Source: Candidatus Anderseniibacteriota bacterium (GTDB lineage: Bacteria; Patescibacteriota; Andersenbacteria; UBA10190). From it: a stretch of 12,356 nucleotides of DNA. This document shows positions 1-6,285 of this stretch, piece by piece. The stretch's first letter is position 1. The number at the start of each line of letters is the position of its first letter. The notes under the pieces were generated by a model. That model ran no database searches, had not been told where the DNA came from, and saw nothing but the letters and a program-made list of their open reading frames with translations. The stretch is taken from assembly GCA_003229735.1 (NCBI GenBank), contig QIFI01000020.1:1-12356 (forward strand), written 5' to 3'. The translations under genes were made by a program, and so were the position numbers.

Positions 1-1064
1 TCATCATCCGCCCCGGCCGTCAACCGGAAAATCCCACCGACTTTGCCGACACTATCCTGGCCGACTCCGTTACCACCCAGGACATCCAGGCCATTCGACG
101 ACCGGCCAATGTTCCCGGCCTGCTCTCGGTTGATCCGGCCGTTTTAATCTCCGGTGAACTCACCTATCTGGACAACATCTACCGCCCCATGATTCTGGGC
201 TGGACCTCGAGTGCCATGGCCGATAGTTTTGGCGTCACTCCCGCTAATGGATCAGATTTCACCGAGGATGATATCCGCCAGAGAGCCAAAGTCGCTATCA
301 TCGGCGCTAAAGTCAAAACCGAATTATTTGGCGACTCGGATGCCATTGGTCGTTCCGTAAAACTCCGCGGCCAAAATTTGCGCGTGATTGGCGAATATGG
401 TTCACAAGGACAAATCTCTTCTTTTAATGTAGACGAATTGGTTATTATTCCTTACACCACTGCCCAAAAAGACTTGCTCGGCATAAATTATTTTCATGAA
501 GTATTCGTCAGAGCCGCGCCTGATGCCGACCCGGAAACAGTTGCCGACGACATCCGCGCTACTCTGCGGGAAATGCATGATATCACCGACCCCAAAAAAG
601 ATGATTTTTTCGTCTTAACCCAACAAAATATCATTGACACTCTAAGCACCGTCACCACCACCTTAACCGTCTTCCTGGTTTCTATCGCTTCCATCTCCCT
701 GATTGTCGGCGGCGTCGGCATTATGAATATCATGCTGGTATCCGTCACCGAACGTACTCATGAAATAGGCCTGCGCAAAGCCGTCGGCGCCACCAACCGC
801 GACATCATGCGGCAGTTCCTGGCCGAAGCAATTATATTAACTGTCGGCGGCGGCATCATCGGCACTATCCTGGCCTTGTCTCTGGGATTCACTATTGCCA
901 TCGTGATTCGCACCCAATTCAACCTGCCTTGGCCCATCCAACTCCCCCTTGGTGCCATCATCCTCGGTGTCGGCGTCTCCACCGCCATCGGCCTCCTGTT
1001 TGGCATCTACCCCGCCCGCCAGGCCGCCCTCAAAGATCCCATTGAGTCCCTGCGCTACGAATAA
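1..1064 (+). CDS. ABC transporter permease, MacB/FtsX type (5' partial)
   Basis: This is the membrane subunit of a MacB-like ABC transporter, which uses ATP hydrolysis by a separate subunit to drive transport or mechanical work across the membrane. The frame is open from base 3, so the start, the first membrane helix and part of the extracytoplasmic (MacB_PCD) domain lie upstream of the window. About 354 residues remain. First comes the rest of the extracytoplasmic domain, including IIRPGRQPENPTDFADTI at the edge. Three hydrophobic segments follow, at about 651-750, 820-910 and 945-1015. The FtsX signature is clear: GIMNIMLVSVTERTHEIGLR, then KAVGATNRDIM, and the C-terminal end GIYPARQAALKDPIESLRYE. 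The ATPase and any periplasmic adaptor are not in view. The internal ATG at 189 lies inside the domain and is not the start. The substrate cannot be deduced. Confidence 0.93.
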   Translation, partial: IIRPGRQPENPTDFADTILADSVTTQDIQAIRRPANVPGLLSVDPAVLISGELTYLDNIYRPMILGWTSSAMADSFGVTPANGSDFTEDDIRQRAKVAIIGAKVKTELFGDSDAIGRSVKLRGQNLRVIGEYGSQGQISSFNVDELVIIPYTTAQKDLLGINYFHEVFVRAAPDADPETVADDIRATLREMHDITDPKKDDFFVLTQQNIIDTLSTVTTTLTVFLVSIASISLIVGGVGIMNIMLVSVTERTHEIGLRKAVGATNRDIMRQFLAEAIILTVGGGIIGTILALSLGFTIAIVIRTQFNLPWPIQLPLGAIILGVGVSTAIGLLFGIYPARQAALKDPIESLRYE

Positions 1065-1106
1065 TCTCCAGCATAACAAATAAACCATCTAGTTTATATG
1101 TCAAGA

Positions 1107-1135
1107 TTGACCTATCCTCTCCTTTTCCCTACTGT
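1107..1135 (+). promoter_or_regulatory. Candidate promoter for the secG cluster
   Basis: TTGACC (1107-1112) and TACTGT (1130-1135) are separated by exactly 17 bp. The -35 matches the sigma-70 consensus at 5 of 6 positions. The -10 is weak (3 of 6) but keeps the key T1, A2 and T6. It would give a leader of about 110 nt before secG. Other AT-rich hexamers (TATGAT at 1143, TATAAA at 1188) have no good -35 partner. Confidence 0.4.
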
Positions 1136-1140
1136 ACAGT
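1131..1140. promoter_or_regulatory. Perfect 10-bp palindrome ACTGTACAGT overlapping the candidate -10
   Basis: ACTGTACAGT is its own reverse complement and lies over the candidate -10 element of the secG promoter, where a repressor would act. No regulator gene is nearby. The half-site resembles the CTGT/ACAG halves of LexA boxes but lacks the central spacer, so it is not a LexA box. Confidence 0.3.
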
Positions 1141-1253
1141 GTTATGATTGCTATACCTCAATCGACACATAATTCTCGAGGTCTCGATATAAATCAGGGC
1201 TTAACACCCCATCTTATTGCCTAATACTTAATGTTTTTTTACGCTTATTTTCT

Positions 1254-1469
1254 ATGATTTTTCTTAACATTCTATTGCTCATCTTCGGAGTCGCTTTATC
1301 CATAGCCATCCTTATCCAAAGCCGCTCGGCTGGTATGTCCGGTGCCTTTGGCGGCAGTGCTGAAGGTTTTCACATCAGACGCGGCAGCGAAAAAACTATA
1401 TTTCGAGCCACCGTCATTCTATCCATTCTTTTTCTTGTCACCGCCCTGGCTCACTTATTCATTAGATAA
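1254..1469 (+). CDS. secG: Preprotein translocase subunit SecG
   Basis: SecG is the small auxiliary subunit of the SecYEG protein-conducting channel in the cytoplasmic membrane and improves the efficiency of SecA-driven export. The 71-residue protein has the family layout. Helix 1 spans residues 2-22. A cytoplasmic loop contains the conserved Gly-rich GAFGGSAEGF followed by RRGSEK. Helix 2 spans residues 49-70. Length is normal for the family. The start at 1254 is preferred because the only nearby upstream ATG (1231) is followed by an in-frame stop. No Shine-Dalgarno sequence is visible upstream, as for most genes here. It leads a cluster with a pilin-like protein 30 bp downstream and a membrane-anchored solute-binding protein, both of which would need Sec for insertion. 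Confidence 0.9.
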   Translation: MIFLNILLLIFGVALSIAILIQSRSAGMSGAFGGSAEGFHIRRGSEKTIFRATVILSILFLVTALAHLFIR

Positions 1470-1499
1470 CCGCGCCTCATCCCCCACCAACTCAAACAT

Positions 1500-2048
1500 A
1501 TGTCATCCCCGCCTCCCAATTCTCCTTCTAGCTCCAAAGGAAGCGCCCTGCTAAAATCTCATCGCATCATCCCTCGCCTGCCTCTTATAATAGCCTTCAT
1601 ATATTTACTGGTGGGAGGCATTTTTCTACTTAATCGCGCTGACGCCCAGGCCCGCGACACCATCCGCAAACATCATCTCCAGGATATTGAGGACGCTATT
1701 TATTTTGCCCGCGGTCTCCATGGCACCTACCCTCCCTATGATCAACCTGCCTGGTGCGGCCGCCTGCAGGATGAATCTTCAGCCCTTGTCCGACAACAAA
1801 TTGAATCTGCCCTGCGGGAACAAAACGACAAATATGCCAATCCGGATAAACCTTTTGCCATTGACCCGGATCCCAATCAAATCGCCAATGGCCGGGGTTA
1901 TTTCTATTGGAAGCGCAGTCCTGCCTCTTTCGAATTATTCAGTCAATTAGAAGCCGATCCCCAGCAAATTAGAGATATGTCGGATTGTTCTAACCCCGCC
2001 CCCGACACCTATAATTACAGTCTGACTTCGATATGGAGAGAACCATAA
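1500..2048 (+). CDS. Single-pass membrane protein resembling a type IV pilin/GspG-like pseudopilin
   Basis: The function is unknown. The 182-residue protein has a Ser/Pro-rich N-terminus (residues 1-18) with basic residues, then one hydrophobic helix at about 28-45. It continues into a helix ARDTIRKHHLQDIEDAIYFA and then GLHGTYPPYDQP. This resembles the R..D...I..AL..Y....G.YP pattern that follows the membrane helix in type IV pilins and GspG. The later part has GYFYWKRSPASFELFSQLE, like the 'displayed strand' region of pseudopilins, and two cysteines (in PAWCG and DMSDCSN) that could form an extracytoplasmic disulfide. The prepilin-peptidase motif (GFTLIE-type, with Glu at +5) is absent, so it is probably not processed as a classical pilin. 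Its end overlaps the next gene by 16 bp, implying translational coupling with the solute-binding protein. Confidence 0.6.
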   Translation: MSSPPPNSPSSSKGSALLKSHRIIPRLPLIIAFIYLLVGGIFLLNRADAQARDTIRKHHLQDIEDAIYFARGLHGTYPPYDQPAWCGRLQDESSALVRQQIESALREQNDKYANPDKPFAIDPDPNQIANGRGYFYWKRSPASFELFSQLEADPQQIRDMSDCSNPAPDTYNYSLTSIWREP

Positions 2049-3763
2049 TCGACAAATCAATACTTCCTCATCCCCGCCGGTTCCTGCCCTTATGGGCCCA
2101 ATCTTTTTACACCTCCATGACTAAAATGGAAAAGCTGACCATCAGCCTCCTGGTATTACTGCTCATTACTTCCGCCACCGTCAGTATTGTCAATATCATC
2201 AGAAAAAATACCCATCTCATTCCCGAACCCGGCGGTGTATATAACGAAGCCGCCGTCGGCCAGCCCCGATATATCAATCCGGTTCTGGCCGGTGCCAATG
2301 ATTTAGACCTGGATATCACCCGCCTCATCTACACCGGCTTATTCCGCTTCAATGGCAACCTGGACATCGAAAATGATTTGGCCACGGACGTCCAGATCTC
2401 CGAGGATAATAAAACTTATACTATTTCTCTCCGCCGCGACGTCCTCTGGCACGACGGTGAATCGTTCAATGCTGATGACGTCATCTTCACTATCCGCAGC
2501 ATCCAAACCCCCGACTATAATTCCCCTCTGGCCACCTCTTTTGCCAGTGTCGCCGTTAATAAAATCGATGACTACACCGTCGAATTCATCTTGGCTGAAC
2601 CTTATGCCCCTTTCCTCACCAGTCTCACTGCCGGCATCGTCCCCGAACACGTTTGGTCGCAAGTCGAACCCCAAAATGCCGCCTTAGCCGAACAAATTCT
2701 GAAGCCCATCGGCACCGGCCCCTTCCAGTTCTCCGAAATAACCACCCGCCGTAAAACCGGAGATATCACCAATTTTCAACTTGTCCGCAACGACAACTAT
2801 TATGGCCCCGCCCCTTATCTCGACGCCATCAACCTGTCTTTCTACGCTACCTACGATGAAGCCCTGCAAGCCCTGGCCGCCAACAAAGTAAATGGTATTG
2901 GCTTCCTGCCTTTCCAGTTCCTGGCTCAAGCCGCCGACCAGCGGGGCACCGAAGTTCACCGCTTATTATTGCCTCAATACTTCGCCGTCTTTTTCAACAG
3001 CAACAAAAATGAAGTCTTAAAAGATGCTGGTGTCAGAGCCGCCTTGGCCCTGGCCACCGATCGTCAGGAAATCGTCAATAAAGCCCTGAATGGCGAAGGT
3101 GAAACCATGTATCTGGCCATCCCGCCCGGCCCCTTAAGCCGCTATGAAGAATTTGACCCGCCCACCCTAAACTTGAAATCAGCCCGGCAAAATCTGGATG
3201 AAGGCGGTTGGAAAGTCGGTGAAGATGGGATCAGAACCAAAGACGACGTCAGATTATCCATTAAATTGACCAGTACTGATTGGCCCGAATATGTTACCAC
3301 CGCCCAAATCCTTAAAGAGCAATGGCAAAAAATTGGTGTCGAAGTAAATCTGGAGCACCTCGGCACCGGCACCATCCAGCAAACCGTCCTCCAGCCTCGC
3401 GATTATGAAGCCCTGCTGTTCAGCGAAATTCTCCTGGCCGACCCCGACCCCTATCCCTTCTGGCACTCCACTCAAGCTCGCAGTCCTGGCCTCAACTTAT
3501 CCATGTTTGATAATCAGGAAGTCGACAAACTCCTGGAAACCGCCCGTAAAGAACCCAATTTCGATAAGCGGGCTGAAATGTACCGTGATTTTCAAAACAA
3601 AATTATCGAGCTCAATCCCGCCATTATCCTCTATCGCCCTTATTATCTTTTTGTCACCTCCGGTGTTCGCGGTATCAATGCCGACCAGGCCTCCATCCCC
3701 GCCGGCCGGTTCAACAATGTCGAACAATGGCACATCAACACCAAACGAGTCAGAAATGACTAG
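2033..3763 (+). CDS. Membrane-anchored ABC transporter substrate-binding protein, family 5 (DppA/OppA-like)
   Basis: This protein captures peptides or similar small ligands outside the membrane. Family 5 solute-binding features run through the 576 residues: VGQPRYINPVL near residue 75, LIYTGLFRF, the hallmark WHDGESFNADDVIFTI, GIVPEHVW, IGTGPFQF, and ALATDRQEIVNKALNGEG. There is no lipobox cysteine. A hydrophobic helix at about residues 35-56 (SLLVLLLITSATVSIVNII) should act as an uncleaved N-terminal anchor. The start at 2033 overlaps the upstream gene by 16 bp. A second in-frame ATG at 2117 (M29, MTKMEKLTISLL) would remove a 28-residue basic tail and is a credible alternative. Neither has a Shine-Dalgarno site. 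No permease or ATPase partners lie next to it, so uptake partners are elsewhere or the protein acts alone. The pilin-like neighbour suggests a surface assembly, which is inference. Confidence 0.9.
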   Translation: MERTIIDKSILPHPRRFLPLWAQSFYTSMTKMEKLTISLLVLLLITSATVSIVNIIRKNTHLIPEPGGVYNEAAVGQPRYINPVLAGANDLDLDITRLIYTGLFRFNGNLDIENDLATDVQISEDNKTYTISLRRDVLWHDGESFNADDVIFTIRSIQTPDYNSPLATSFASVAVNKIDDYTVEFILAEPYAPFLTSLTAGIVPEHVWSQVEPQNAALAEQILKPIGTGPFQFSEITTRRKTGDITNFQLVRNDNYYGPAPYLDAINLSFYATYDEALQALAANKVNGIGFLPFQFLAQAADQRGTEVHRLLLPQYFAVFFNSNKNEVLKDAGVRAALALATDRQEIVNKALNGEGETMYLAIPPGPLSRYEEFDPPTLNLKSARQNLDEGGWKVGEDGIRTKDDVRLSIKLTSTDWPEYVTTAQILKEQWQKIGVEVNLEHLGTGTIQQTVLQPRDYEALLFSEILLADPDPYPFWHSTQARSPGLNLSMFDNQEVDKLLETARKEPNFDKRAEMYRDFQNKIIELNPAIILYRPYYLFVTSGVRGINADQASIPAGRFNNVEQWHINTKRVRND

Positions 3764-3777
3764 CATAATTCCGATAC

Positions 3778-3783
3778 TATACT
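3778..3783 (+). promoter_or_regulatory. Candidate -10 element for the isomerase gene
   Basis: TATACT (3778-3783) matches the -10 consensus at 5 of 6 positions and has a weak ATGACT 16 bp upstream, at the end of the preceding gene. A second hexamer, CATAAT (3822-3827), lies 10 bp before the ATG and would give a nearly leaderless mRNA, but it has no -35 partner. No intrinsic terminator is visible in this 74-bp gap, so readthrough from the upstream cluster is also possible. Confidence 0.25.
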
Positions 3784-3837
3784 TATCCTAAATACTACTG
3801 CGGTTTCACTACTTATTAATTCATAATCGAAATCACT

Positions 3838-4857
3838 ATGAATAACATGCGCCAGGTTATCCTTAGTCAACATCAGCAGATTCCTCATTCTCTCGAGGTT
3901 AATAAAAATGTAACTATAGACTGCGACTGCGACAGCATCATTCTGGCCGGCATGGGCGGCTCTGGTCATCCCGGCGACCTGCTTAATGCTCTGGGCGTAA
4001 CTACCAAGCCCCTTTTTGTTCATCGCAATTACGATCTGCCTCTGGATTACCTGGCCCGCATGGGCTTAACCAGACCTCTTATTGTCGCCAGCTCTTATTC
4101 CGGCAACACCGAGGAATCCCTGACCGCCTACCATCAAGCCCATGCTAAAGGATTACCCATTCTGGCCAGCGCTTCCGGCGGCCAGCTCGAACAACTCGCC
4201 ATCAAAGATGGTCACCCCTTCTGCCGTATCGACTTTACTGATATGCAGCCTCGTCACACTCTATTTGCCGCTTTTACCGGCATCTACACCGCTTTAAAAA
4301 ACAGCGGTCTGGCAGCTGACATCGACGATGAACTATTGCGCGCGACGAGTGTCCTGAAAAAAGTCACCCCTGATTTAGAAGCACCAGGCCAAATCCTGGC
4401 CGCCAAAATCAAAGGCAAAGTTCCTGTCTATTACTCGTCCGACAACTTGGGCTTCGCCACCAAAAACCTCAAAATCCAGACCAATGAAAACGCCAAATAC
4501 CCCGGCTTCTGGAATACCTTCCCCGAACTAAACCACAATGAGCTGGTTGGCTTCAGTAAACTCAAAGAATCAGACAATCCTAATCAATTCTTTGTTCTCA
4601 TTATGCGCGATCCCGATGACCATCCCCGCGTTCAAGCCCGTATCGACGTCACTACCGATCTCTACCGTGAGTGGGGGGTAGAAGTTGAACATTTCGAAGT
4701 TAAAGGAGACACCTTACTAACCAAAACCTTCTATGCTGTCACCTTCGGCCTCTGGCTCACTAAATCCCTGGCTGAATCCATGAATATCGACCCCATACCG
4801 GTAGACGGAGTAGAAGGATTCAAGTCCCAACTCATTAAAATCGCCGGAGATATATAA
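3838..4857 (+). CDS. Bifunctional phosphoglucose/phosphomannose isomerase
   Basis: This cytoplasmic enzyme interconverts glucose-6-phosphate or mannose-6-phosphate with fructose-6-phosphate, linking glycolysis to mannose-derived envelope sugars. It belongs to the archaeal-type SIS-domain PGI/PMI family, not the larger classical PGI. Seen in the 339 residues: GMGGSG (38-43, then HPGD) opening the first SIS domain; SYSGNTEES from about residue 86 (phosphate binding); QPR with Arg139, matching the family's active-site Arg; and NENAKYPGFWNTFPELNHNE with Glu230 in PELNHNE, the position of the catalytic base in characterised members. The C-terminal DPIPVDGVEGFK is also typical. Length is normal for the family. 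The ATG at 3838 is used here; a second in-frame ATG at 3847 (MRQVILS) is equally plausible. No Shine-Dalgarno is visible. Confidence 0.92.
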   Translation: MNNMRQVILSQHQQIPHSLEVNKNVTIDCDCDSIILAGMGGSGHPGDLLNALGVTTKPLFVHRNYDLPLDYLARMGLTRPLIVASSYSGNTEESLTAYHQAHAKGLPILASASGGQLEQLAIKDGHPFCRIDFTDMQPRHTLFAAFTGIYTALKNSGLAADIDDELLRATSVLKKVTPDLEAPGQILAAKIKGKVPVYYSSDNLGFATKNLKIQTNENAKYPGFWNTFPELNHNELVGFSKLKESDNPNQFFVLIMRDPDDHPRVQARIDVTTDLYREWGVEVEHFEVKGDTLLTKTFYAVTFGLWLTKSLAESMNIDPIPVDGVEGFKSQLIKIAGDI

Positions 4858-4861
4858 AAAA

Positions 4862-4951
4862 ACACTTTCTAAACTTTGGAAGTTGAACTTCCAAAGTTTT
4901 GAAATATCACTCACTAATCACCTGACCTTTCTTTCCAACATCGGAAAGTGT
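4862..4951. repeat. Nested inverted-repeat element, possible terminator or small mobile repeat
   Basis: The core is a perfect 14-bp inverted repeat: AAACTTTGGAAGTT (4871-4884), one G (4885), and AACTTCCAAAGTTT (4886-4899). Outside it are 8-bp arms ACACTTTC (4862-4869) and GAAAGTGT (4944-4951). The right outer arm can instead form a local hairpin, CTTTCC (4931-4936) with GGAAAG (4943-4948). On the + strand the core is followed by only four T, so it is a weak intrinsic terminator for the isomerase gene. On the minus strand the outer arm runs straight into seven T. No target-site duplication is evident. Confidence 0.75.
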
Positions 4952-4966
4952 CTTTAATCTTTAATA

Positions 4967-5057
4967 ACCTCTCCCCCCGAGGGAAAAAGCTGGGTGAGAA
5001 ATACTCATTATCCGTTCCCCTCTCCCCACCGGGGAGAGGGTTAGGGTGAGGGATAAT
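4967..5057. repeat. REP-like intergenic repeat with C/G-rich palindromes
   Basis: Two diverged units lie side by side: CCTCTCCCCCCGAGGG followed by GCTGGGTGAGA (4969-4999), and a perfect hairpin of CCCTCTCCCC (5018-5027), loop ACC, GGGGAGAGGG (5031-5040) followed by TTAGGGTGAGGG. The second unit is closed by ATTATCC (5007-5013) and GGATAAT (5051-5057). A further ATTATCCC (5074-5081) can also pair with GGGATAAT (5050-5057). Repeats with CCCTCACCCTAACCCTCTCCC are, from memory, frequent between genes in many unrelated bacterial genomes. This looks like one of that kind. Confidence 0.7.
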
Positions 5058-5156
5058 TTTAGCCCTATTAACCATTATCCCAACCTTCCCCATATCCAGG
5101 AAAAAAGATATTAACTGAGTTTTTTAAACCCATTCAATCTACTAACTTTTTTTATA

Positions 5157-5185
5157 TTGTACACCATCTGATCACTTGATATTAT
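5157..5185 (+). promoter_or_regulatory. Candidate promoter for the small gene at 5237
   Basis: TTGTAC (5157-5162) and TATTAT (5180-5185) are separated by 17 bp. The -10 matches at 5 of 6 positions and the -35 at only 3. This predicts a leader of about 45 nt. Inverted CTGAT (5168-5172) and ATCAG (5188-5192) bracket the -10 and could be a binding site, though such short arms arise easily by chance. Confidence 0.4.
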
Positions 5186-5225
5186 CTAATCAGTTGCGCC
5201 CTTTAGTATCGCTCTTTCCAAATTT

Positions 5226-5231
5226 AAGGAG
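5226..5231 (+). promoter_or_regulatory. Strong ribosome binding site AAGGAG
   Basis: AAGGAG sits 5 nt before the ATG at 5237. It is the best Shine-Dalgarno match in the window and fixes the start of the small gene. Most other genes here have none. Confidence 0.85.
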
Positions 5232-5236
5232 AAGTC

Positions 5237-5518
5237 ATGAATTCTAAACATTCCCCAAAAAATGTCATAGACCAATATGGCAACCTTTGGCTATCTGATA
5301 AACCATGCCGTTCAAACATGACAGCCGAAGAATTCAATACCAGACTTGCGGGTTACCCAACCATTGTCGTACATACAAAAACAGATGAAGTTTTTGCCGC
5401 CGGCCAGAATGAACAATCTTTGGAAAAAAGCTTCGTGGACCTCGGAATCAATCCGACATCTTTTCAGTTAGAGCCGGGACCGCTAAATAACCTTGATCTC
5501 TCTTTCGCAAAAAGTTAG
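5237..5518 (+). CDS. Small conserved-looking protein of unknown function (93 aa)
   Basis: I do not recognise this protein. It is 93 residues, soluble, with no signal peptide or membrane helix. It begins MNSKHSPKNVIDQYGNLWLS, then has a segment AEEFNTRLAGYPTIVVHTKT, DEVFAAG, an amphipathic helix EQSLEKSFVDLGI, and a Pro-rich end. The strand-turn-strand 'TIVVHTKTDEVFAAG' followed by a helix and 'GI' is reminiscent of small DUF5678-like domains (a gene product that reads '..VV..g.eVia.G.s..e.l....kgi'), but this is only a resemblance in pattern. It is very likely real: it has a strong Shine-Dalgarno site, a candidate promoter and a clean intrinsic terminator 18 bp after the stop, making it a one-gene transcript. 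Its codons are less C-ending than those of the housekeeping genes nearby, which fits an acquired gene. Confidence 0.75.
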   Translation: MNSKHSPKNVIDQYGNLWLSDKPCRSNMTAEEFNTRLAGYPTIVVHTKTDEVFAAGQNEQSLEKSFVDLGINPTSFQLEPGPLNNLDLSFAKS

Positions 5519-5536
5519 CGTGTCCGCGACTTACCT

Positions 5537-5565
5537 ATCTCGAACTCTTATGTTCGAGATTTTTT
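5537..5565 (+). terminator. Intrinsic terminator of the small gene
   Basis: Perfect 9-bp arms ATCTCGAAC (5537-5545) and GTTCGAGAT (5552-5560) enclose a 6-nt loop and are followed by a run of six T (5560-5565). It ends transcription 18-45 bp after the stop at 5518. Confidence 0.9.
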
Positions 5566-5612
5566 ATTAATTATTTGATGTTAATATTCAACACCGCAAA
5601 CCCAATCAACCC

Positions 5613-5643
5613 GCCCAAGCATAAAGCTAAGACGGGCTTTTTT
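5613..5643 (+). terminator. Second terminator-like hairpin between convergent genes
   Basis: GCCC (5613-5616) pairs with GGGC (5634-5637), with an inner AGC/GCT pair around an ATAAA loop and an uneven bulge, followed by six T (5638-5643). The T-run orients it for the + strand. It backs up the stronger hairpin at 5537 and protects the convergent hepT gene. Confidence 0.55.
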
Positions 5644-5654
5644 CTAGTCACCAC

Positions 5655-5984
5655 CTATAGTCCGACTAAAGCATTTCTAAGTTTTGGCAGATCATTCTCA
5701 TAAGTATCCCAAACAATATCATGATCAATACTGAAGTATTCATGTATTAAACGATTTCGGATTCCACTCATTTCATACCACGGCATATCCGAATGTTCTT
5801 CTTTAAATTCATCACTGACGCTGTTAGCTGCCTCACCAATAATCATTAATTCCCTTATCACGGCACTGTAGGTTTTCTTGTCCTTCACAAAATCCTCACG
5901 CGAGCTGTCTCCAATGAACTCGAAAATGTTTTCTACCGATTGACGAATATCATCAATATATAAACCGTCATCCCTCTTGCTCAT
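5655..5984 (-). CDS. hepT: HepT-type HEPN toxin (DUF86), ribonuclease
   Basis: HEPN toxins of this family cut RNA, and the partner MntA neutralises them by adding AMP to a tyrosine near the active site. The 109-residue protein is all helical, with the family opening RDDGLYIDDIRQSVENIFEF, the middle IRELMIIGEAANSVSDEF, and the catalytic RX4HXY motif as Arg76, His81 and Tyr83 (RNRLIHEYF). All three key residues are present, so both RNase activity and its control by AMPylation look possible. I chose the ATG at 5984, which fits the normal N-terminus. A GTG at 6002 in the same frame would add six residues. The ATG lies inside the end of mntA, overlapping by 17 bp, which suggests coupled translation. 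There is no good Shine-Dalgarno site. Confidence 0.92.
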   Translation of the reverse strand: MSKRDDGLYIDDIRQSVENIFEFIGDSSREDFVKDKKTYSAVIRELMIIGEAANSVSDEFKEEHSDMPWYEMSGIRNRLIHEYFSIDHDIVWDTYENDLPKLRNALVGL

Positions 5985-6279
5985 ACAAAGTTTCTGCTTC
6001 ACTAAAAACTCTATCTCGAATGTAATCTTTCAGCCCTCTGAATGTTACTACATCGACATCTTTATTAAGTTCTTCTCGAAAAACTCTTTCAATATTAATC
6101 AACTCAAAAAGACCCATGGCAGAATTCTCCGCCAGGTCAATTATCAAATCAACATCACTATCAGACCGGGCATCACCATGCAAATGAGAACCAAACAGCC
6201 GCACCTTGGAAATTTTTTCCGGATGGGGCATTTTTTTCATAGCTCGACAAACACCTAACTTTATATCATCTCTACTCAT
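5968..6279 (-). CDS. mntA: MntA-type nucleotidyltransferase antitoxin
   Basis: This minimal nucleotidyltransferase is the antitoxin of the HepT/MntA module. Characterised members transfer AMP from ATP to HepT. In the 103 residues the family motif GSX10DXD is exact: Gly30-Ser31, then Asp42 and Asp44 (GSHLHGDARSDSDVDLIIDL). A third acidic position follows in NKDVDVVTF (Asp74/Asp76), where the family carries its third metal ligand. The protein is therefore predicted to be active. It is the first gene of the pair and overlaps hepT. Its own promoter lies directly upstream and would start transcription at or next to the ATG. Base composition is AT-richer than in neighbouring housekeeping genes, as expected for a mobile module. 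Confidence 0.93.
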   Translation of the reverse strand: MSRDDIKLGVCRAMKKMPHPEKISKVRLFGSHLHGDARSDSDVDLIIDLAENSAMGLFELINIERVFREELNKDVDVVTFRGLKDYIRDRVFSEAETLYEQEG

Positions 6280-6285
6280 GTTTTT

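Larger units (their letters stand above)
4858..5236. other. 379-bp non-coding region rich in inverted repeats
   Basis: No credible gene is seen between the isomerase stop and the small gene at 5237. From left to right it holds a long hairpin nested in a second pair of arms (4862-4951), a REP-like C/G-rich repeat with arms (about 4967-5081), and an AT-rich stretch leading to a candidate promoter (5157-5185). It marks the left side of the AT-richer accessory stretch. Confidence 0.7.

Noticed and set aside
1131..1140. LexA/SOS box
   Set aside because: CTGT and ACAG halves touch directly, whereas known LexA boxes need a central spacer.
2339..2674. Paired 111-residue frames on both strands inside the solute-binding protein
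   Set aside because: Shadow frames caused by strong codon bias; the + frame at 2033 carries the family motifs.
4717..4914. Minus-strand frame covering the end of the isomerase and the long hairpin
   Set aside because: It overlaps a well-supported gene and draws its first residues from the palindrome; no start signal.
4862..5081. CRISPR array
   Set aside because: The repeats are palindromes of different sequence with no regular unit-spacer spacing, and no cas gene is present.
5977..6258. 93-residue + strand frame opposite mntA
   Set aside because: Antisense of a gene with exact catalytic motifs; no ribosome binding site.
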